From Rhodobiaceae bacterium (GTDB taxonomy: Bacteria; Pseudomonadota; Alphaproteobacteria; Rhizobiales; Aestuariivirgaceae): a stretch of DNA of 64,000 nt. Where the stretch lies: positions 1 to 64,000 of the forward strand of contig VFJY01000030.1 of assembly GCA_009885825.1 (NCBI GenBank), in the 5' to 3' direction. The notes under the pieces were generated by a model. That model searched no databases, was not told the origin of the DNA, and saw nothing but the letters and a program-made list of their open reading frames with translations. This document shows, in pieces, positions 55,373 to 64,000 of the stretch (position 1 is its first letter; every line of letters starts with the position of its first letter). The position numbers and the translations under genes are program-made.

Positions 55373-56752
55373 ATGATTCGAAACCTGATAGCTCTTTGCC
55401 TGGCAATATCTGTGGCGCTCACAACCCTTGTGGCGCCAAGCGTTGCCGCGACCAGAAAGAAGCAGCAAGGCCCTTCACTGCCGCTCATCCGTGATGCCGA
55501 GATTGAAGGACTATTGCGGCTCTATACCAAGCCGCTGTTTACGGCGGCAGGCCTGAAGCCATCCGCCATCCGGGTTTACATCATCAGGAACGACAAGATC
55601 AACGCCTTCGTGGCCAATGGACAGCGCCTTTTCGTCCACACTGGCCTGCTCTCGCGTTCAAGGACACCCAATGAATTGATTGGTGTGTTGGCCCACGAGA
55701 CGGGCCATATTGCCGGCGGGCATCTGGCGCGGATGGGCATTGAGCTGGACAAGGCCAGCACCCAATCCATCATTGGCATGCTGATTGGTGTTGCGGCTGT
55801 CGTCGGCGGCGCTGCGAGCGGCCAAAAAGGCGCCTCTCAAGCTGGCCAGGGCGTCATGATGGGATCGCAAGGCTTTGCCCAGCGGGGTTTCCTGTCCTAC
55901 CAGCGCAGCATGGAAGCGTCGGCGGATCAGGCAGCGCTCAAATATCTGAATGCCACGGGACAATCCACCAAGGGCATGCTCTCCATGTTCCAAACGCTGG
56001 CAAATGAATCGCTCGCCTCGCTGGAAAATGCCGACCCTTATTTGCTGTCGCATCCCATGCCGCTGGACCGCATTCGCAATCTGGAATTGGCGGCCCAAAA
56101 ATCTCCCTATTTCAGCAAACCCGACAAGCCGGAAATCATGCTGCGCCATGAACTGATGCAGGCGAAGCTTTCCGGATTTCTGGATTCGCCGCAATTGGTG
56201 TTTCAGCGCTATCCTTCGAAAGACAACAGCCTGCCGGCGCGCTATGCCCGCTCAATCGCCATGTTTCGGAAAGGCGATACCAAGAACGCCGTTCCCCTGA
56301 TCGACAGCCTCATCCAGGACCTGCCGCAGGACCCCTATTTCTGGGAGTTGAAGGGCCAAGCCTATCTGGAAGGCGGGCAGCCTTCGAAGGCGCTGGCGCC
56401 GCTGAAGCAGGCGAGCAAACTATTGCCGAACAATGGCCTCATACAAATCCTCTACGCGCAGGCGCTGATCGCAACGGAAAACAAGGCCAACGCCAAGGAA
56501 GCGTTGCGCTTGCTCACCATTGCCAGGAAATCTGAACCGGATTCTGTCGATGTCCACAAATTTTCGGCCATGGCCTATGCCCAGCTTGGCGATATTCCAC
56601 GGGCCGAATTGGCAACGGCACAGGCCGCCATGGCCCTTGGAGACACAGCCCTGGCGGCTGAAAAAGCCAAAATCGTCATGACCCAGTTCAAGCACGGCAC
56701 GCCCGAATGGTTCAAAGCCAACGACATTGTGAATTTCACGACCAAACGGTAG
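55373..56752 (+). CDS. M48 metalloprotease with TPR domain (BepA-like)
   Basis: A 459-aa periplasmic protease. A signal peptide (about 6-26) is followed by the M48 domain with the zinc motif HETGH (108-112) and further His/Glu near GGHLARMG, and a C-terminal TPR-like helical region (about 290-450). E. coli BepA (YfgC) with this architecture controls quality of LptD and other outer-membrane proteins. It heads a run through dsbA-family, aroQ, accB, accC and aat. Confidence 0.9.
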   Translation: MIRNLIALCLAISVALTTLVAPSVAATRKKQQGPSLPLIRDAEIEGLLRLYTKPLFTAAGLKPSAIRVYIIRNDKINAFVANGQRLFVHTGLLSRSRTPNELIGVLAHETGHIAGGHLARMGIELDKASTQSIIGMLIGVAAVVGGAASGQKGASQAGQGVMMGSQGFAQRGFLSYQRSMEASADQAALKYLNATGQSTKGMLSMFQTLANESLASLENADPYLLSHPMPLDRIRNLELAAQKSPYFSKPDKPEIMLRHELMQAKLSGFLDSPQLVFQRYPSKDNSLPARYARSIAMFRKGDTKNAVPLIDSLIQDLPQDPYFWELKGQAYLEGGQPSKALAPLKQASKLLPNNGLIQILYAQALIATENKANAKEALRLLTIARKSEPDSVDVHKFSAMAYAQLGDIPRAELATAQAAMALGDTALAAEKAKIVMTQFKHGTPEWFKANDIVNFTTKR

Positions 56753-56808
56753 GATTGACCCAGCGCGGCGTTTTCGGGCAAAAGGGCGGAGAAATTGTGA
56801 GGATGACC

Positions 56809-57552
56809 ATGCGCAACCTGTTGATCGCTGCATTGATGTTTGTGGGCGCTGGCTCGTTCGCCCAAGCGGCTGAGTTCAACCCCGATCAGCGGCAAGAGAT
56901 GGAATCCATCATCAAGGACTATCTGCTCGCCCATCCCGAACTGCTGCGCGAAATGAGCGACCTCCTGCAGAACAAGGAAAAACTGGCCGAGGAAGAGCAG
57001 CGCAAGGGTGGGCTGGCGCGCCACGCCGATCAAGTGTTCCGTGACAAGGGAGATTTTGTCGCCGGAAATCCGAAGGGCAATGTCACCATGGTCGAGTTCT
57101 TTGATTATAATTGCGGCTGGTGCAAGAAGGGTTTGCCTGAAGTTCTCAGCCTGCTGGAATCCGACAAGGAATTGAGATTCGTCCTGAAGGAATTTCCAAT
57201 TTTTGGCGAAGACTCCGAATATGCGGCAAAGGCGGCCATAGCCGCGGGCGCCCAGGGAAAATATTGGGAATTGCATGTGGCCATGCTCAGCCATGAAGGC
57301 AAGATCACCAAATCAACGGTGGATGAACTTGCAGCAACGCAAGGGCTGGATATGGAAAAACTCAGGAAGGATATGGATTTGCCAGCGACGGCCGACATAC
57401 TCAGCCGCAACCGGGAACTGGCCAGCGCCCTTGCCATCAATGGCACCCCGGCCTTTGTAATCGATGACAAGCTGGTTCCCGGATATCTGCCAAAGGATGA
57501 GTTGGCCGCTTCCATCAACGAAACCCGTGAAAAAGGCTGTTCTCTTTGTTGA
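56809..57552 (+). CDS. DsbA-family thiol-disulfide oxidoreductase
   Basis: A 247-aa exported protein with a signal peptide (ending AQAAEF, about residue 21), an N-terminal helical segment (about 25-70) and a thioredoxin-like DsbA domain (about 88-240). The active site is CGWC (Cys102, Cys105), with cis-Pro in NGTPAF. It resembles ScsC/BdbD-like proteins with an N-terminal extension that can promote oligomers. A C-terminal Cys pair (GCSLC) is unusual. ATG 56809 has GAGG seven bases upstream; two alternative starts lie within 12 bases upstream. Confidence 0.88.
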   Translation: MRNLLIAALMFVGAGSFAQAAEFNPDQRQEMESIIKDYLLAHPELLREMSDLLQNKEKLAEEEQRKGGLARHADQVFRDKGDFVAGNPKGNVTMVEFFDYNCGWCKKGLPEVLSLLESDKELRFVLKEFPIFGEDSEYAAKAAIAAGAQGKYWELHVAMLSHEGKITKSTVDELAATQGLDMEKLRKDMDLPATADILSRNRELASALAINGTPAFVIDDKLVPGYLPKDELAASINETREKGCSLC

Positions 57553-57629
57553 GAACGGCGCGCGCCGCTTCCATGTTTCGTGGCCCCAGCATATAAGAGC
57601 ACTCAACATTAGATTCTGATGGCGGGCGC

Positions 57630-58079
57630 ATGAAACCGATTTACATTTTGAATGGACCAAACCTCAATCTCCTGGGCCAGAGGGAACCGGGCATTTATGG
57701 CCCTGGCACAATAGCTGACCTGGAGCGGCGCTGCGCGGCAAAGGGAAAATCACTCGGGCATGCCACCGTTTTCAGGCAGACCAACACGGAAGGCGAAATG
57801 ATTGACTGGATCCACGAGGCGCAAGACAAGGCTTCAGGCATCATAGTCAATGGCGCGGCCTACACACATACGTCGGTTGCCCTGCATGACGCGCTCAAGG
57901 CGGTCAATTTGCCGACAATTGAGGTTCATCTTTCAAATATCTACAAGCGCGAACCTTTCCGTCATCACAGCTATATTTCTCCTGTTGCCCACGGCGTCAT
58001 TTGCGGCTTTGGTGGGGCGGGCTATGAATTGGCGCTTGAAGGCCTGTCCAATATTCTGAAATCAACGGGAAAGGGGTGA
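57630..58079 (+). CDS. aroQ: 3-dehydroquinate dehydratase, type II
   Basis: A 149-aa enzyme of the shikimate pathway. The N-terminus IYILNGPNLNLLGQREPGIYG contains the catalytic Arg and Tyr loop, and EVHLSNIYKREPFRHHSY includes the catalytic His and substrate-binding residues. Length matches type II dodecamers. It lies 4 bp before accB. Confidence 0.96.
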   Translation: MKPIYILNGPNLNLLGQREPGIYGPGTIADLERRCAAKGKSLGHATVFRQTNTEGEMIDWIHEAQDKASGIIVNGAAYTHTSVALHDALKAVNLPTIEVHLSNIYKREPFRHHSYISPVAHGVICGFGGAGYELALEGLSNILKSTGKG

Positions 58080-58083
58080 ATAA

Positions 58084-58569
58084 ATGCCCTCGAAGAAGAG
58101 TCCGTCCACGCGCGCGCCGGCAAAATCGTCCAGTCCCGAATTGGACCTCATTCGCAATCTCGCGGGCATCCTGAATGACACGGGACTTTCAGAAATTGAA
58201 TTGGACCAGAAGGGCACGCGGGTTCGTGTTTCCAGGACATTAACTGCCTATGCGACCGTGGCGTCACAGGCACCTGCGGCGCATATGAGTGCCCCGATTG
58301 CTGCCGTTGTGGTTAAAGCACCCGACGCTGACCACGCGGGCACGGTGAAATCTCCGATGGTGGGAACGATCTATATGGCCGCCTCTCCCGGAAGCGCCAA
58401 TTTCATTGAGCTCGGCGCCGAAGTCAAGCAGGGGCAAACCCTGCTGATCATCGAAGCCATGAAAACCATGAACCAGATTCCCTCGCCCGTATCGGGCAAG
58501 ATCATACGCATTTTTGTTGGCAATGGCGATCCGGTTGAATTCGGTGAAGCCCTTGTGACCATTGAGTAA
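58084..58569 (+). CDS. accB: Biotin carboxyl carrier protein of acetyl-CoA carboxylase
   Basis: A 161-aa BCCP. The N-terminal part (1-80) is a flexible Ala/Pro-rich linker region. The biotinyl domain (about 85-161) has the biotin lysine in IEAMKTMNQIPS (MKTM where many have MKMM or MKLM). The thumb region typical of AccB is recognisable. Adjacent accC starts 3 bp after its stop. Confidence 0.95.
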   Translation: MPSKKSPSTRAPAKSSSPELDLIRNLAGILNDTGLSEIELDQKGTRVRVSRTLTAYATVASQAPAAHMSAPIAAVVVKAPDADHAGTVKSPMVGTIYMAASPGSANFIELGAEVKQGQTLLIIEAMKTMNQIPSPVSGKIIRIFVGNGDPVEFGEALVTIE

Positions 58570-58572
58570 GAG

Positions 58573-59916
58573 ATGTTTGACAAGATACTCATCGCGAACC
58601 GGGGCGAAATCGCCCTGCGTGTGCTCCGGGCCTGCCGCGAGCTTGGCATTCAAACCGTGGCCGTGCATTCAACGGCGGATGCGGATGCCATGCATGTGCG
58701 CCTCGCTGACGAAAGCGTTTGCATCGGCCCGCCGCCTGCGCGCGACAGCTATCTGAACATTCCGGCCATCGTTTCGGCCTGCGAGATCACCGGGGCCGAG
58801 GCCGTGCATCCGGGTTATGGATTTCTTTCCGAGAACGCCAAGTTTGCTGAAATCCTCACGGAGCATGGCATCAAGTTCATTGGCCCGTCCGCCGACAATA
58901 TCCGCACCATGGGCGACAAGATTGAAGCCAAGCGCACTGCGAAGGCTTTGGGCATTCCTATAGTTCCAGGCTCCGAAGGCGGCGTATCTGACGTTTTAGA
59001 GGGCAAGCGCATCTCACGGGAAATTGGCTATCCTGTCATCGTCAAGGCGACGGCCGGCGGTGGCGGGCGCGGCATGAAGGTCGCCCATAGCGAAGCCGAG
59101 CTGGAGATTGCGCTGAGCACGGCGCAGACCGAGGCCAAGGCGGCCTTCGGCAATGAAGAAGTTTACATCGAAAAATACCTCGTCCTGCCGCGTCATATCG
59201 AAATTCAGGTTCTGGGCGATGGCCAGGGCAACGCGGTTCATCTGGGCGAGCGCGATTGCTCCCTGCAGCGCCGCCACCAGAAGATTTGGGAGGAAGCCCA
59301 CTCCCCTGCCCTCAATTCCGCCCAACGGGACCAAATCGGTGGTCGCGTGGCCAAGGCCATGGCTGACCTCAGTTATGAAGGCGTTGGCACGATCGAGTTT
59401 CTGTATGAAAACGGCGAGTTCTATTTCATCGAGATGAACACGCGGCTGCAGGTTGAGCACCCGGTGACAGAGATGATTACCGGGCTCGATTTGGTGCAGG
59501 AGCAAATTCGTGTCGCAAGCGGTTCCAAACTGCAATACAAGCAGGCCGACGTTGCTTTTTCCGGTCACGCCATCGAATGCCGCATCAATGCGGAAAACGC
59601 CAAGACTTTTGTGCCTTCACCGGGCCGGGTTGACGCCGTGCATTTTCCCGGGGGCCTGGGCGTGCGGGTCGATTCAGCGCTTTACGCGGGATATAAAATT
59701 CCACCCTATTATGACAGCTTGGTGGGCAAGCTGATTGTGTTCGGCAAAACCCGCACCGAATGCATGATGCGCCTCAAGCGCGCCATGGGTGAGTTTGTCA
59801 TTGAAGGCGTTGAAACCACCATCCCCCTGTTCCAGCGATTGCTGACGGAGCCCGATATCATAGACGGGCATTACGATATTCACTGGCTGGAGAACTATCT
59901 CGCGCGAGATGCCTAG
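58573..59916 (+). CDS. accC: Biotin carboxylase subunit of acetyl-CoA carboxylase
   Basis: A 447-aa ATP-grasp enzyme that carboxylates BCCP-bound biotin, the first half of malonyl-CoA synthesis. It begins MFDKILIANRGEIALRVLRA and has the Gly-rich ATP loop KATAGGGGRGMKV, the bicarbonate/catalytic region ERDCSLQRRHQK and FIEMNTRLQVEHPVTE. Length and context with accB identify it clearly. Its TAG stop overlaps the GTG start of aat. Confidence 0.97.
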   Translation: MFDKILIANRGEIALRVLRACRELGIQTVAVHSTADADAMHVRLADESVCIGPPPARDSYLNIPAIVSACEITGAEAVHPGYGFLSENAKFAEILTEHGIKFIGPSADNIRTMGDKIEAKRTAKALGIPIVPGSEGGVSDVLEGKRISREIGYPVIVKATAGGGGRGMKVAHSEAELEIALSTAQTEAKAAFGNEEVYIEKYLVLPRHIEIQVLGDGQGNAVHLGERDCSLQRRHQKIWEEAHSPALNSAQRDQIGGRVAKAMADLSYEGVGTIEFLYENGEFYFIEMNTRLQVEHPVTEMITGLDLVQEQIRVASGSKLQYKQADVAFSGHAIECRINAENAKTFVPSPGRVDAVHFPGGLGVRVDSALYAGYKIPPYYDSLVGKLIVFGKTRTECMMRLKRAMGEFVIEGVETTIPLFQRLLTEPDIIDGHYDIHWLENYLARDA

Positions 59917-60563
59917 TGAATACCATCACGCCACAGATTTTACTGAGAGCCTATGCCGTCGGCATCTTTCCCATGGCGGAAACGGCGCAGGATACGGCAC
60001 TCTATTGGGTGGATCCGGACGAGCGCGGAATTATTCCGCTGAACGGCTTGCATATCTCCCGCTCGCTCAGAAAGCAGGTTCGGCGGCGGCCCTTCAGGGT
60101 GAGTGTTGATACGGTATTCGATCAGGTGATCGAGGCTTGTGGCACGAAAGTTCGCAACCGCAAGGTGACCTGGATCAACAAGCGCATCCGCGCGCTCTAC
60201 GGCCAGCTCCACAAAATGGGGTGCTGTCATTCGGTGGAGTGCTGGCAGGACGCCGAGCTCGTTGGCGGTCTCTATGGTGTTCGGATCGGCGCCGCATTTT
60301 TTGGCGAGAGCATGTTTTCCCGCGCCAAGGATGCCAGCAAGGTGGCCCTTGTTCACCTGGTGGCGCGTCTCAATGCGGGTGGATTTCAATTGCTGGATGC
60401 GCAATTCATGAACCCCCATCTGGCGACGCTAGGTGCTGTTCAAATGTCACGGGCGGACTATCAGAAACTGCTGGAGCCAGCCATTGAAGCGATCGCGGAT
60501 TTCAAAAGTTTCTCTGGGGATGGCGATGCGGAGCAGGTGCTGCATTACGCCGAAAGACGTTAA
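59916..60563 (+). CDS. aat: Leucyl/phenylalanyl-tRNA--protein transferase
   Basis: A 215-aa transferase that adds Leu or Phe to N-terminal Lys or Arg and so marks proteins for ClpS/ClpAP. The family patterns AYAVGIFPMAE, WVDPDERGIIPL, RRRPFRVSVDTVFDQVI and GGLYGVRIGAAFFGESMFSR are present. GTG 59916 shares its first base with the accC stop (TAGTG). Its stop overlaps that of the convergent DUF2155 gene. Confidence 0.95.
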   Translation: MNTITPQILLRAYAVGIFPMAETAQDTALYWVDPDERGIIPLNGLHISRSLRKQVRRRPFRVSVDTVFDQVIEACGTKVRNRKVTWINKRIRALYGQLHKMGCCHSVECWQDAELVGGLYGVRIGAAFFGESMFSRAKDASKVALVHLVARLNAGGFQLLDAQFMNPHLATLGAVQMSRADYQKLLEPAIEAIADFKSFSGDGDAEQVLHYAERR

Positions 60564-61006
60564 TCCTGCGGGTCGCCCTCTTCAATTTGGTCCTGCAGGG
60601 TCGAGAGGTCCGGGATTTCTTCCACCGCCGGCGGTGGCGCGCTGGGATCCCGGCAATTGACCAGCCAAACATCATAGATGGGGTGTTCGACTGCGTTGAG
60701 GCCGGGGCTCTGAGCAAACATCCAGCCGGAGAAAATACGCTTGTGTGTTTCGTCCAGCTGCACTTCATCCACTTGCACGAATGAAGTTGTCTTGGGTTGC
60801 TCGGTTGCCGACCGTGTATAGCAAACCTCGGCCTTGACGATGAGGCCGCCAAATTGCTTCGATTCACCAACCCTGGTTTCGAAAGTCGTTGTCGTGCCGG
60901 TGATTTTATCCAGTCCCGTGAACACCGCGTAGGGTTTCGAAATGCGCTCGGCCTGGGCGGAATTCAAGGCCGCACAACTCATGCAGACAACCAGCAGGCT
61001 ACGCAT
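60560..61006 (-). CDS. DUF2155 domain-containing exported protein
   Basis: A 148-aa protein with a signal peptide (ending SAQAER, about residue 20) and the DUF2155 core: TGLDKITGTTTTFE, ETHKRIFSGWMFAQSPGLNAVEHPIYDVWL. A Cys near residue 63 and one in VNCRD may pair. Known from alphaproteobacteria next to aat, mlaD-like and NDUFA12 genes, as here. Function unknown. It abuts the mlaD-like gene with no gap. Confidence 0.87.
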   Translation of the reverse strand: MRSLLVVCMSCAALNSAQAERISKPYAVFTGLDKITGTTTTFETRVGESKQFGGLIVKAEVCYTRSATEQPKTTSFVQVDEVQLDETHKRIFSGWMFAQSPGLNAVEHPIYDVWLVNCRDPSAPPPAVEEIPDLSTLQDQIEEGDPQD

Positions 61007-61507
61007 TTAGTTGACCTTTGGTTCGACCTCGGGCGCTTTTGGCTCAGTCTCGGGCGCCTTTGCACCAGACTTGTCAAACATGGCCTGGCTGATCAGCGAC
61101 CAGATATCCACGGCCCCTTGCGTGTAAGCGATGACACCGCCTTCCGCCAGTTGCGTGTCGGAGCCGCCAGCCTCAAGCGCGATGAATTTGGAGCCCAGCA
61201 GTCCTTCTGATGTGACCTTGGCGGATGTGTCGTCGGTGAGCTTGACGGTCGGGCTGATGCTCATGGTGACAAGGGCCTGATAATTTTCAGGGTTCAGGGA
61301 CTGGGCGGTCACCGTTCCGATCTTGATTCCGGCCATGCGGATATCGGTGCCGATGTTCACACCCTCGATATTGTCGAATTCAGCCGTCAACTGGTAGCCG
61401 CCCGCCTTGTTGCCCGCATCAGACGTATTATAGGCAAAGATAAAAAAGCCGAAGGCAAGCACAATGACCGCCGCGCCAATAAGTGTCTCAACTGTGGAAT
61501 TTTTCAT
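61007..61507 (-). CDS. MlaD-like MCE-domain protein
   Basis: A 166-aa protein with one N-terminal helix (about 7-26, IGAAVIVLAFGFFIFAY) and a single MCE domain (about 37-115, with NIGTDIRMAGIKIGTV and LLGSKFIALEAGG). MlaD forms hexamers that carry phospholipids between membranes. No other mla genes are beside it, so the transport partners must lie elsewhere. A charged Pro/Glu repeat tail (AKAPETEPKAPEVEPKV) ends the protein. ATG 61507 is chosen over 61540 because it begins directly before the helix. Confidence 0.88.
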   Translation of the reverse strand: MKNSTVETLIGAAVIVLAFGFFIFAYNTSDAGNKAGGYQLTAEFDNIEGVNIGTDIRMAGIKIGTVTAQSLNPENYQALVTMSISPTVKLTDDTSAKVTSEGLLGSKFIALEAGGSDTQLAEGGVIAYTQGAVDIWSLISQAMFDKSGAKAPETEPKAPEVEPKVN

Positions 61508-61599
61508 GATCATCCGTCTCGTGATTCTCGCAAGGCTCATCTAAGGCTTGGAGACTAGCAGAAACAATCGGTAAAATATGGCGTGACAAAATCCACCGA

Positions 61600-61998
61600 T
61601 CACTCGGGCCGCCAGGCTTGATAGCGGGGTTCGTTTTTTTGCGGGAGCCCTCCGCCAACAATGCTTCCTGGTGGCCGGTAGGCCTTGGCTGATCCGGTGA
61701 GATTTGGCTGATGCGGCAATTGCCATTCGCGGTCTGGCGCATCAGACGCGGTTGGAAATGCGTCCGTGCGGTGGTGCATCCAGCCATGCCAGCCGGGCGG
61801 AATGGCGGATGCTTCTGAATAGCCGTTGAACACAACCCAGCGGCGCTCTGTTATGGAATCAGGCAAAGCCGATTTGGCCCGGAAATAGCGGTTGCCTGCG
61901 CCATCGACGCCAACAAGCTCGCCCTTGCGCCAGGTGTAAAACCGCGTGCCCCAGGTCTGGCCGCTCCACCAGGTAAAAAACTGCTTTAGAAAGTTCAT
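61600..61998 (-). CDS. NADH:ubiquinone oxidoreductase subunit NDUFA12 (17.2 kDa)
   Basis: A 132-aa homologue of the mitochondrial complex I accessory subunit NDUFA12 (B17.2). Recognisable stretches are FYTWRKGELVGVDGAGNRYF, RRWVVFNGYSEASAIPPGWH and a Pro/Gly-rich C-terminal tail. Alphaproteobacteria share this subunit with mitochondria. It probably sits on the matrix-arm side of complex I. It lies 92 bp upstream of the mlaD-like gene on the same strand. Confidence 0.92.
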   Translation of the reverse strand: MNFLKQFFTWWSGQTWGTRFYTWRKGELVGVDGAGNRYFRAKSALPDSITERRWVVFNGYSEASAIPPGWHGWMHHRTDAFPTASDAPDREWQLPHQPNLTGSAKAYRPPGSIVGGGLPQKNEPRYQAWRPE

Positions 61999-62076
61999 CG
62001 CTGCATTGCCTCATGGCATCAAATTCCGGCGGAATATGGCGTATGCGCTGGCGTTCGTAAAGGACACAAGTTGGCG

Positions 62077-64000
62077 CTATCTGGCGGTGATCAGAAGAGT
62101 TCGGCTATCGTCGTCAACGGCTTTTTCGACCATTTTGGTGGCACCCAGTGTTGCCACGATTCCCCTGAATTGTTCGATTTGGACCGCCGTTGCGGGTGTC
62201 AGCGTAGGGACGGAATAAGTCTGCATGGTTTTGCGCAGGGTTTCCTGGGTCAGGCTGAGGAGGAATATCGCTTCATCCGAAGCGGCCGTTTTGACAATGG
62301 CGTTGGTCTTGTAGGCCCGCAGTGTGAGACGCCGGTTGGCTTCGCCGGCAAGAGCCCGTGTCATGGTGAGCTTGGCTTTCAATCCCTCATGCAGCGCAGG
62401 CCTTGGCGCAACACTTCCCAATTCGGCATCAGGGTCGAGATAGGCGATGCTGTCGCGCCAAGTCCATTTTGCCTGGGGAAGCCATTGTTGCGTTGCAAGG
62501 CCCGCCTGCAACGCCTCGAGGGAACCAGCCCATTGCGCGACAAACTGTTCTTCAGGCTTTCCAGCGAGATCAATGCGGGCTGCAGGCAGTCTCTGCCATC
62601 CCGCCGCCTCCCATTCTTCGGCGCCAACAGTATAGGTGGACTGCTGAACTGCATAAAACTTCTCCGCGTTTTCGATGCCAGCGCTGATGTGGAAGTTTCC
62701 GCCTATGACCAGCGCCAGGAAAGTCGCGCCGAGCAGGCCAATCGGTTTTATGCGGCGTGGTGGAATGGCTTCAATGGCCACACCGAAGGCAGCGACCAGA
62801 ATGCCGCCCAGCAGCAAACCGCCAAGCACATCGGAAAGCCAATGAACACCGAGATAGATCCGCGAATAAGCGATTGAAATGACAACCAGGCCGCAAATCG
62901 CATGGACCAGCGAACGGCTCCAGCGGCTCATGGCATGGCTGGCGAGCACCGCCAACACGCCGAATGTTATGGTGGCCATGGTGGCGTGGCCGGACGGGAA
63001 GCTGAAGGCTTCCGAGCCATTGTAGAGTTCAACCGGCCTTGCCCGGTGGATGGAATATTTGAGCAAGACAGAAACCAGCTTTCCACCGGCGAATATCATG
63101 GTGGAGAAAATGGCGGCCCGCCAGGCCTTGCGCCAGACGAGCCAGCCCACAATTGTTGTCATCATCGCGAGAACGACAACCGTGTCGCCCAGCATGGTCA
63201 GCGGGATCATCAGTTCGTCGGCTGGCGTATTTCTGATTTCACGCATCAGGGTGAAAATGGAAATATCAAGATTGGGCAAGGCGTTCCGCAGCAGCAGTCC
63301 GCTCATGATGAAGGCCAGGCCGACTATGCCAAAAAACAGGATGGCGGCAAAAAAGACAATGATCATGGAGCGCGGGTTTTGCGGCGCAATGGCCCTGCCA
63401 AAGCGGTGCATGGAACGGCTGTTTCTGGCTTTCGCCCAGTTTGAAATACGGTCCAGCAGATGACTCAGATAGGGCGAAAGGCCAGCGGCAAACAGCCGGA
63501 TGAGCCAGCCTGCGACGGCGAGAATCACGAGTAGCACAAGCAGCACAAAGAACAGCCGGCCACTCAGTTCTCCAGCCAAGGCCAAACCCTGGCCGATCAG
63601 TATGCCGGGAGCAACGTGGGCGATGGCCCAGACCAGGCCCGACGAAACATTCACCACTAAAAAATATATTTGACTCATGCCAAGCATGCCGACGATGCCC
63701 GGCACCACGGCCTTGACGCCCGGGACAAAGCGCCCGAGCGCTATGCTCTTGCCGCCATGGCTCCTGACGAATTCCTCGCCGCGCTCGACGAGTTGCGGAT
63801 AGCGGTTCAGCGGCCACATCAGGCGCAGCCTGTCGCCAAAGAAGCGGCCGGCCCAATAGGACACCTGATCGCCGACAATCGCCCCGATCGCGGTTGCCGC
63901 GAACACCGGCCAAAACTCCAGATGGCCTGACCCTACCAAAATTCCAGCGCCCACCAGCAATGCGGTTGAAGGCACAAACAGGCCGATGATGAGGAGCGCT
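62077..64000 (-). CDS. DedA-PAP2-LssY fusion membrane protein (5' end outside the window)
   Basis: At least 640 residues; the frame stays open through the right edge, so the start is missing. The order is a DedA/SNARE-associated domain (to about residue 200 of the visible part, with GRFVPGVKAVVPGIVG), a PAP2 phosphatase domain with KYSIHRARP, SFPSGHATMA and SRIYLGVHWLSDVLGG, and a C-terminal LssY-type domain of about 220 residues. PAP2 motifs I-III are complete, so phosphatase activity on undecaprenyl or phosphatidyl phosphates is plausible; combined with DedA it may flip and dephosphorylate lipid carriers. The three-domain fusion is known in LssY/PAP2 proteins. Confidence 0.88.
   Translation of the reverse strand, partial: ALLIIGLFVPSTALLVGAGILVGSGHLEFWPVFAATAIGAIVGDQVSYWAGRFFGDRLRLMWPLNRYPQLVERGEEFVRSHGGKSIALGRFVPGVKAVVPGIVGMLGMSQIYFLVVNVSSGLVWAIAHVAPGILIGQGLALAGELSGRLFFVLLVLLVILAVAGWLIRLFAAGLSPYLSHLLDRISNWAKARNSRSMHRFGRAIAPQNPRSMIIVFFAAILFFGIVGLAFIMSGLLLRNALPNLDISIFTLMREIRNTPADELMIPLTMLGDTVVVLAMMTTIVGWLVWRKAWRAAIFSTMIFAGGKLVSVLLKYSIHRARPVELYNGSEAFSFPSGHATMATITFGVLAVLASHAMSRWSRSLVHAICGLVVISIAYSRIYLGVHWLSDVLGGLLLGGILVAAFGVAIEAIPPRRIKPIGLLGATFLALVIGGNFHISAGIENAEKFYAVQQSTYTVGAEEWEAAGWQRLPAARIDLAGKPEEQFVAQWAGSLEALQAGLATQQWLPQAKWTWRDSIAYLDPDAELGSVAPRPALHEGLKAKLTMTRALAGEANRRLTLRAYKTNAIVKTAASDEAIFLLSLTQETLRKTMQTYSVPTLTPATAVQIEQFRGIVATLGATKMVEKAVDDDSRTLLITAR

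Overview
The window reads as a chromosome segment of an alphaproteobacterium, most likely of the order Hyphomicrobiales (Rhizobiales). The basis is gene order and lineage-typical proteins: rpoZ-rsh-pyrE-acpS-lepB-rnc-era-recO, proS-lolC-lolD-dnaE, amiC-mrcA-prfB facing rne, aroQ-accB-accC-aat, the mitochondrial-type complex I subunits NDUFA12 and zf-CHCC (NDUFS6-like), a BTLCP cysteine peptidase, and a chvE-gguA-gguB sugar transporter. Genus and species cannot be read from the sequence. Coding is dense, with many 4-base start/stop overlaps. No CRISPR array, prophage, replication origin or complete insertion sequence was seen.

Layout. 1-3.8 kb: a PilZ protein, an exported protein of unknown function, and an ATP-grasp ligase convergent with a nitrilase-type amidase. 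4-18.7 kb: a long minus-strand housekeeping block covering replication (dnaE), lipoprotein export (lolCD), prolyl-tRNA charging, methylmalonyl-CoA epimerase, DNA repair (recO), ribosome/RNA processing (era, rnc), signal peptidase, acpS, pyrE, the (p)ppGpp enzyme and RNA polymerase omega. 18.8-25.6 kb: small membrane and enzyme genes, mgtE, an EamA exporter, a YHS protein, one tRNA-Leu(GAG) and a BTLCP peptidase. 25.7-30.5 kb: the multiple-sugar ABC transporter, with a strong hairpin terminator between the binding protein and the ATPase, and a divergent FadR-type regulator. 30.5-41.8 kb: gamma carbonic anhydrase, cysE, a tightly coupled operon (zf-CHCC protein, GNAT, AlkX/YcaQ-type DNA glycosylase, GNAT), two class III aminotransferases, a NUDIX protein, a CYTH-CHAD triphosphatase and a ChaC-like enzyme. 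41.8-44.3 kb: a PepSY protein with its two-component system.

44.3-47.16 kb is the accessory region. It opens with a 28-nt tRNA 3' end that lacks the rest of the tRNA, followed by an RHS/YD-repeat gene fragment. Two truncated, directly repeated IS3-type left ends, about 96% identical over 137 bp, then bracket a four-gene minus-strand operon: c-type cytochrome, BNR-repeat protein, small membrane protein and cysteine-rich exported protein. This looks like a decayed integration hot spot wedged between the two-component system and prfB.

47.2-64 kb returns to core genes: prfB, with an intact +1 programmed frameshift site, penicillin-binding protein 1A, an AMIN-domain amidase, RNase E with a leader of about 0.5 kb and an acidic insert, a BepA-like protease, a DsbA-family protein, aroQ, accBC, aat, DUF2155, an MlaD-like protein and NDUFA12. 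The window ends inside a DedA-PAP2-LssY fusion gene. The most distinctive observations are the prfB recoding site, a GNAT gene that appears to start at ATA, the attenuator-like hairpin in the sugar operon, and the tRNA-fragment/RHS/IS-bounded metal- or redox-related module. No clearly new defence or biosynthetic system was found.
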